Below are positions 58,446 through 64,000 of a DNA stretch of 64,000 nucleotides, one piece after another. The stretch is from assembly GCA_015179025.1 (NCBI GenBank), contig WHUX01000015.1:558001-622000 (forward strand), read 5' to 3'. Numbering within the stretch: the first letter of the stretch is position 1; each line of letters begins with the position of its first letter. Below the pieces are notes generated by a model. It saw only the letters and a program-made list of their open reading frames with translations, was not told the origin of the DNA and did not search any database. The stretch comes from Terfezia claveryi. Its lineage: Eukaryota > Ascomycota > Pezizomycetes > Pezizales > Pezizaceae. A program made the position numbers and the translations under genes.

Positions 58446-60239
58446 ATGGAACCAGATTTGGTAATTGCTGAGTGGATAAGAGATCATGAGTTGGAATGGC
58501 ATTATGGAGAAGAGTTGGAAAAAGATACAGTGTTTGGACCACTGTACTTAAGGGTTAAGAAAGGAGAACAAGTACCTACAGTGAAGGTACAGGATGGGTT
58601 TATGTACCTCTTGAAAATTTTGCTTGGAGAATGGTTATTCCCAAGGGACTACAAGTTAAAGTAACCCTACCTCTGAAGCCCTTATCCAACAAGCACATGT
58701 CACCACTGGACATGGAGGCCTTGCAAAAACAGCAGAAGAGCTTACCAATAAGTACATCTTTCAAGATTTTTATAAGCAGTTGAACAATTTGTGAGGAGCT
58801 GTGAGACCTGCCAAATCACCAAAGGATCCACACAGAAACCCCTGGATTCTTACTCCTCTGAATGTACCTACTAGGCCATGGGTAGTATGGCTATGGATTT
58901 TCTTAGTATGGAACCTGTTATGATTTCATGTACTGAATTTACCTTGTTTACAGAACTCTAAAGATGATAAGCCTCATATGTTATTATTTCATAAGTTATT
59001 AGTCATGACTGACAGGCATTCTGATTTTACATTTTTTACCTGTTGAGACAATGTTGACACATTAGGGGTTATTGATATCTTTGAAAGATTCATTAAGCCT
59101 AATGTGGGATTCCTTATGAAATTGTTTCTGACCAAGACCCTTGTTTATGTCTACTACATTTCAAGATTGGATGCAGAATAATGGAATTATGCATAAAGCA
59201 TCTTCCACATATCACCCCCAGACTGATGGGACAAGTGAAAGAAAGAATAGGACAATTATTCCTATGTTTGCAGCTAAGAAGCTAGAACAGGGATTGAATT
59301 GGGTACAAGCCACACCTTCTGTTCAAACAGAGGTGAATGCAAGAGTTAGTACTACAAGAGGACTTTCCCCCTTTTTTACCAAGCTAGGATACCAGCCTAA
59401 TTTGTCACCACCTATCCTACCTCACCCAATTCCTACCTATTCAAACCCTACAACCAGATTTTACCAGGTTGCTGAAAACCTTACTAAGGCAAAAAGGATC
59501 AAATTCAGCAAGCCAACAAATACAGAAGAGCCTCCCCTGATTACCAAGTCAATAATCAGGTGATGCTATCAACAAAAACCTCCCAGCAAGGTACTACTCC
59601 TCCAAACTATCCCCTAAATGGATAGGCCCCTTCACTATTACCAAATATTCACCATGGAGTCAAAATGCTAAACTTGACTTCACTGACTTCCCTGACCTAA
59701 TAATATCAACAATTCCTTCCACACCTCACTTCTGAAACCCTTCTTCTTAATCTAATACAACTGTTCCATTCCAGGACTCTGGAACAACCAGGACCAGTTA
59801 AGGAAGATAGGTATGAGGTAGAAAGAGTTTGGAATTCAGGTCACAACCTGGAACAGGAAAGTTGCAGTACAAAGTGAAATGGAAGGGATAGCCTCATAAG
59901 TATAATGAGTGGGTACATGCTGATGGTGTTAATGAGTCATTGAAAAAACAATTCTGATTGACTGGTAGTAAGCAAGCAACTTACAAAAAGATAAAGGTTG
60001 GTGAGAAGAAGCTTGGAAAAAATAAGACAAGAAAAGAAACCTTGGATATGATTAATAAGGAAAGAGAAAAAGTCCTTGCTCCCCCTATTTCATTTAATGC
60101 AGTCAAGATTGACAAAGGCAAAGGAAAAGAGATGGACTTACCTCAAATGATGCTTAGACATTTCTTCTTGGAAAAACAGCTACAAAAGGTAATTAGTCAG
60201 TATTTTAATGACATTCCTGTTGTTAAGGATTTCAAGTAG
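58446..60239 (+). pseudogene. Integrase and chromodomain of chromovirus B (broken)
   Basis: MEPDLVIAEWIRDHELEWHY, VKKGEQVPTVKVQDGFMYLL; CETCQITKGSTQK (58803); SMAMDFLSMEPV-type first Asp; SDQDPCL-type second Asp (59124, CAA intact here); STYHPQTDGTSERKNRTIIP (59205). The C-terminal chromodomain-like stretch (59810-59940) is followed by GSKQATYKKIKVGEKKLGKN and a Lys-rich tail ending at 60239. Confidence 0.82.
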
Positions 60240-60399
60240 GGGTATGATAATATCAGGATTGATACAGGAGCAAGTGGTAGTAGTACCTATATAGATAGGA
60301 ACAATAGGTATTATGGGTTGAATGTTAACTACTAATGTACATAACCTATCTCCCCTATTTATTTCTTAGGATAGAAGTTTTTATCTAAACAGGGAGGCA

Positions 60400-60868
60400 T
60401 GTAAGGAAGTGGCTTACTCATACCATATGACTAACCCTCTCCCTTACAAATGTATTTCTTATGTATTTTCTTACTCAGCAAGCATCTCAAAACACACAAC
60501 ATTCTATGTGCTGTCTGCCTTGCTAATATTTCACATACTTTCACATGTTATCACATGCTTTCACATGCTTTCACATGCTTTCACATGTATAAGTCAAAGT
60601 TAAGACTTAACCTATTTTATACTAGATAGTATTTGGAAGTACTATCTAGAGGATCAGATGATGCTGATCTTTATCACATGTAAGGGTCAGATGATGGTGC
60701 ACTGCCTCAGCACTGCCCCAGCACTGCCCATTAGAAACACATATAGTCCCCTAAATTTCCCTTCAGTTGGACAGATAGTTAGAACTCAGAACATAGTTGG
60801 AGTATAATCAATATAGAAGTTCCACTGGTTAATTTTCTAAGTGCCTTTGGTACTCCTATACTACTTTA
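60400..60868 (+). repeat. 3' LTR of chromovirus B, truncated by element C
   Basis: TGTAAGGAAGTGG start, preceded by the purine-rich AAACAGGGAGGCA. It aligns with the first 460 or so bases of 47813-48451 and stops at CTACTTTA, where C's LTR begins. The remainder should reappear after C, beyond the window. Confidence 0.85.
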
Positions 60869-61532
60869 TGTAATGGAGAACGTTGTTTTATTGCTTATAT
60901 AATTGATTATATACTTTTGTATTTCCTATACTACTACTATGTTATGTAACTAAGCCTTTCAGTTGAAGGACTAGCCTTCAACCAACTCCAATTGCTTTAT
61001 AAGCGTCTATAGTATGCAGAATCTGCCATCACTTGCCATATGAAGACACCCTTATTATGGCCGCGTAACCTCTGTTTAAGGCGTGTGACTCATTACTATG
61101 GCCACATGACCATCGTTTAAGGTATGTGACTCATTACTATAGCCACATGACCCCTTTTGTACAACATACTACCTTCTGGTATGCCACCCTTTATTGTATT
61201 TATTTCCTTAGTCATTAGATCTCAGAGGAGTATAAATAGGCCGCTGGATTCCCTCTAGAATCCACAGAAAGACAAGAAGCAACAAGCAGGCATACAGAAC
61301 AAGCGAGCCTATATTCCGATCAGATCAAGATTATATAGCTTAGATAGCACAAATCATATAAGATAGATTACACCAGTTAATTACTGTTCCCTCTGGAAAC
61401 GTCCCATATAGTAATCTCCCTACCCTTCTGAGGTCTTACCTCAGCAGAACCGAAATACACAAACGTCCGTGCCTACGGATATAGATTGTATAAACGGTAC
61501 CGAATGAATACTGTCTAGTACCATTCATTACA
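60869..61532 (+). repeat. 5' LTR of element C
   Basis: 664 bp, TGTAATGG..CATTACA. TATA box GTATAAATAG at about 61230. Short repeats ATGGCC(A/G)C(A/G)T(A/G)A lie near 61055-61150. Confidence 0.82.
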
Positions 61533-62081
61533 TTTTTTTTTAACTTACTTACCTAATCTTTACTCTTAAATCAAGACCTGATCAACCTTTGGGTACTTTT
61601 ATTACACTCATGCAAGTGTATACAATTCAACACACAAGTGCACATATAAAATCAATATCCTTATTCAACTAGCTAGCCAACAAAAAATCAAAAAAATGAG
61701 ACATCAGACTCTCAACTGCGGTACATCAACAAAAGACTTAAAAGTAAGCTAAGCAGAGCTCTAATGGGCAGTGGTATCCCAAATTAAACAATCCCACACT
61801 CGTTCACAACACTTTTCCCAATAAGATTAACAACTCATCTTGCACTCCTGGCAACCGCCATTATATCTGTACCTATAAATGCAGTACACCATTAAAAAAC
61901 CAGCCCCCTAGGTCCCAGGAATAATTGGTCTAAACAACCAAGCATCACAATCCTAAAGCTCAAATCTCGCTGCCTCCACTGTAGCCATTTCCTCCAGAAA
62001 AGAATTACCTCCATCAGAACATTTCTTAGGCCCAGACATCTCTACCAATACCTCTGCGCCCCCAATGTCTACCTCAACACA

Positions 62082-62363
62082 CTAATCAGAAAACGTGACA
62101 CTCTTGCCGGAAGAACTAAAACTAGATTCTAGACTAGTAGACGAAGAAAAACCAGGACTATAAGAAATATCAGGATCCTGAAATCCAGCCTCACCAGCTG
62201 CGTGAGCCACCGAGCCAACGGAACTGTCAGTCGAACGGAGATCATAAGGATCATCAGCCACCACACCATCAGCACAGAAAGGTGACAAAGAAGAAAAGTA
62301 ACTCGAGGATCGTATCGCATAACCAGCTGAATTTGGTTGGGGACAGACGAAGAAATCAGACAT
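62082..62363 (-). other. Possible antisense ORF in element C's leader
   Basis: A 93-residue minus-strand frame, Ser-rich (GFSSSTSLESSFSSSGKSVT), starts two bases from the gag ATG on the other strand. It may continue past one stop as CVEVDIGGAEVLVEMSG. It mirrors the position of a similar minus-strand frame in B. Coding status is uncertain. Confidence 0.3.
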
Positions 62364-62364
62364 A

Positions 62365-64000
62365 ATGGCATCTGAACTTAGTAAGAAGACTAAGAGGTCG
62401 AGACGGTTAACTATGTTAGCCGAAGATATTAAGAAATTAGTAGAAGAAACCTCCAGAAAGACCAGATTTGTAATTCTAACACAGAAGGGGAAATAAATCT
62501 GCCTATAGATATAGAATTAGGAGAACCAGGTGGAGCAGGAACCAAGCTATATTTTAGTATAGCTTTACCTCTCGCACCAGAAGAATTTTGGGACAGATAT
62601 CTTCTAACAATTAAGGAGATTTTGAAATATACTCGCTCAATAGGACATGTCTAACTGTATCATCCTGATAATACTCGACTCTTAATGGAAGCCGTAGCAA
62701 AATACAATTTATGGCTAACACCTTACCCATTCAAAGAAGAAGACTTAGAAATGAACGCATTTTTAAGTAAAGAATTCAAGAAACCTGTTGTTCTACTTTT
62801 AAGGAAACCGAATTGGGTAATAAATAACTGGGAAGAAATAATGGCATTCATGATGGGCGGCACTCATTAGAAGAATCAGCACATACCACGGAGGATTTTT
62901 TCAATCCTAGCAAAGAACTTCCAGGAGTGTTTCTGAAAATACCGAAAGATCAATCAAAAGGCAAAGGTTGAGTACCTGAGACACCAGAAAGGAGGACTGG
63001 GTCAGCCAAAGAACCAGACGACAAAGACCAACCACCAGAAGATATAGAATTACCAGAAGACAATGATAATTTAGATACAGGACTAGACCAACAGAAGCAG
63101 AAAACGCAAGGAGGAGGACGAGACCCTAATGATAGCAGAGATGATAGCTCGGACTCTGATAAGGCATCGTCAGTTGCAAGTCAAACTCTTAAAAAAAAAC
63201 CCAAACCAGGAAAATCAGTTGAACACCAGCAATAGGAATCTACAACAGGAATGGTTACAACGGGTAACCATGAAGCAACAAACGCTTTAAAAGGAATAAA
63301 GATTGATCTACCAGAAAAAATAAGAGGAGAAGACAAAAAATGGCAAGACTCACAATATTTTGACTCTTGAGCTACAGCAATGCAATGTTGGTTTGTTATC
63401 AAAGGAATAGATTTAGAAGGCGCTTCAGCTTTGGAAATTGTTGGATTCAGAATGGAAGGAAGCGCGCTCACTACTTATAATCAATTCCTAAGAGAAAAAG
63501 GAAAGAATGTAATATTCTTTAGATTCATACTAGTACTAAGGGATTTTCTGATACCCTCTACTAGTAAGGACATTTTGTGGAAACGATAGGAGACAGCCAC
63601 ACCATACAAGGACAGACGTTATATGGGAATCAAACAGTTCGCCAACTGGCTTACTGAAATGCAAATCAAATTGATTGATAAGGATGGTAAACAATTAATA
63701 TCATAGGAAGTAAAAAGAAGAAAGTTTCTTAATCATCTGCCACCATATATGTCAACTACATTAATTCCTTTAATCAAAGAAGAATGGTCATATGATCAGC
63801 TCGTGCATCAAGCGGAGTCATATGAAGCCTCCAAAAAAGATATTGCCCTACCATCCACAATAAATACATCCCGACGACAACACTCTCAGAATGAAAATCG
63901 GAGTCACGGTCCACGCAGGGACCAGAATCAACAACAAGAAACAGGATTTAATCCTAGTAGCAATCCCAACACCAAACCCAATACAGAAAAACGGAAGAAC
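62365..64000 (+). pseudogene. gag region of element C (broken, incomplete)
   Basis: MASELSKKTKRSRRLTMLAE opens it; after frame breaks IDIELGEPGGAGTKLYFSIA, LPLAPEEFWDRYLLTIKEIL and VLLLRKPNWVINNWEEIMAF. An acidic segment PEDNDNLDTGLDQQKQK follows. The capsid-like part has KIRGEDKKWQDSQYFDS, MQCWFVIKGIDLEGASALEI, FANWLTEMQIKLIDKDGKQL and SYDQLVHQAESYEASKK. Stops at 63233, 63368, 63587 and 63703 are all followed by, or replace, positions where Trp is plausible (TAG or TGA). Confidence 0.72.

Larger units (their letters stand above)
47813..60868 (+). mobile_element. Chromovirus B, Ty3/gypsy element with nested insertions
   Basis: 5' LTR 47813-48451, leader 48452-52931 (interrupted by element D), gag 52932-54890, protease, RT, RNase H, zinc-knuckle linker and integrase-chromodomain to 60239, PPT, then 3' LTR from 60400 cut at 60868 by element C. 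It is inserted in the RT of A (left flank AGGAA, 47808-47812). Without D the leader is about 804 nt, close to the 832-nt leader of C, which supports the nesting. The two B LTRs differ at roughly one base in twenty, so B is not recent. Confidence 0.88.
60869..64000 (+). mobile_element. Chromovirus-like element C, 5' part (runs off the window)
   Basis: 5' LTR 60869-61532, leader 61533-62364, broken gag from ATG 62365 to the window end. It belongs to a family related to A and B: similar post-LTR T-run, the phrase GACCTGATCAACCTT in the leader, and similar gag organisation. It is inserted in B's 3' LTR (left flank CTTTA). Confidence 0.82.

Overview
The window reads as nuclear DNA of a filamentous ascomycete fungus. 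Every confident gene is a fungal family, and several are cut by short introns (48 to 101 nt) with GT..AG ends and CTAAC/CTGAC-like branch sites. The long repeat-rich half, Ty3/gypsy chromoviruses and C:G-to-T:A decay of repeats would suit a Pezizomycete (truffle/morel type), but that placement is inference.

Left part (1-19.9 kb): a gene-rich block. In order: a Pfs2-like WD40 polyadenylation factor (-), a small conserved protein of unknown function (-), an isochorismatase-family hydrolase (+, frame broken at a C-run), a fungal protein with a retropepsin-like region often labelled USP19 (-), an IAH1-like SGNH esterase (-, 5 exons), a ClC chloride channel/transporter with CBS domains (+, 16 exons), dihydrofolate reductase (-) and an ECM14-like inactive metallocarboxypeptidase (-). 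These are unrelated housekeeping genes, not a cluster or pathway.

Right part (19.9-64 kb): no host gene could be supported. 19.8-20.3 kb is one copy of a dispersed repeat whose inverted partner lies at 41.9-42.3 kb. An old minus-strand degenerate ORF region (about 21.4-30.8 kb) is split by a complete Ty3/gypsy chromovirus (23142-29760) with two 617-bp LTRs that look identical, a 5-bp ATTCC target duplication and an apparent self-priming primer-binding site, but with a broken gag and pol. Then follow a small MITE-like element, a minisatellite, a degenerate Plavaka-type (KDZ) transposase (33.45-36.3 kb) and a giant near-perfect palindrome of about 4.1 kb (36.4-40.5 kb).

From 42.5 kb to the window end is a nest of elements. 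Chromovirus A (-, 42488-47812) is cut in its reverse transcriptase by chromovirus B (+, 47813 onward). B's leader is cut by a second giant fold-back element, D (48792-52467), with about 1-kb arms and a central array of about 39-bp units. B's 3' LTR is cut by a third, related retroelement, C (60869 to beyond 64000). A and B carry an unusual CCHC zinc-knuckle array inside pol, between RNase H and integrase. Stops in A, B and C lie mostly at ancestral Trp or Gln codons, as expected from RIP-like mutation.
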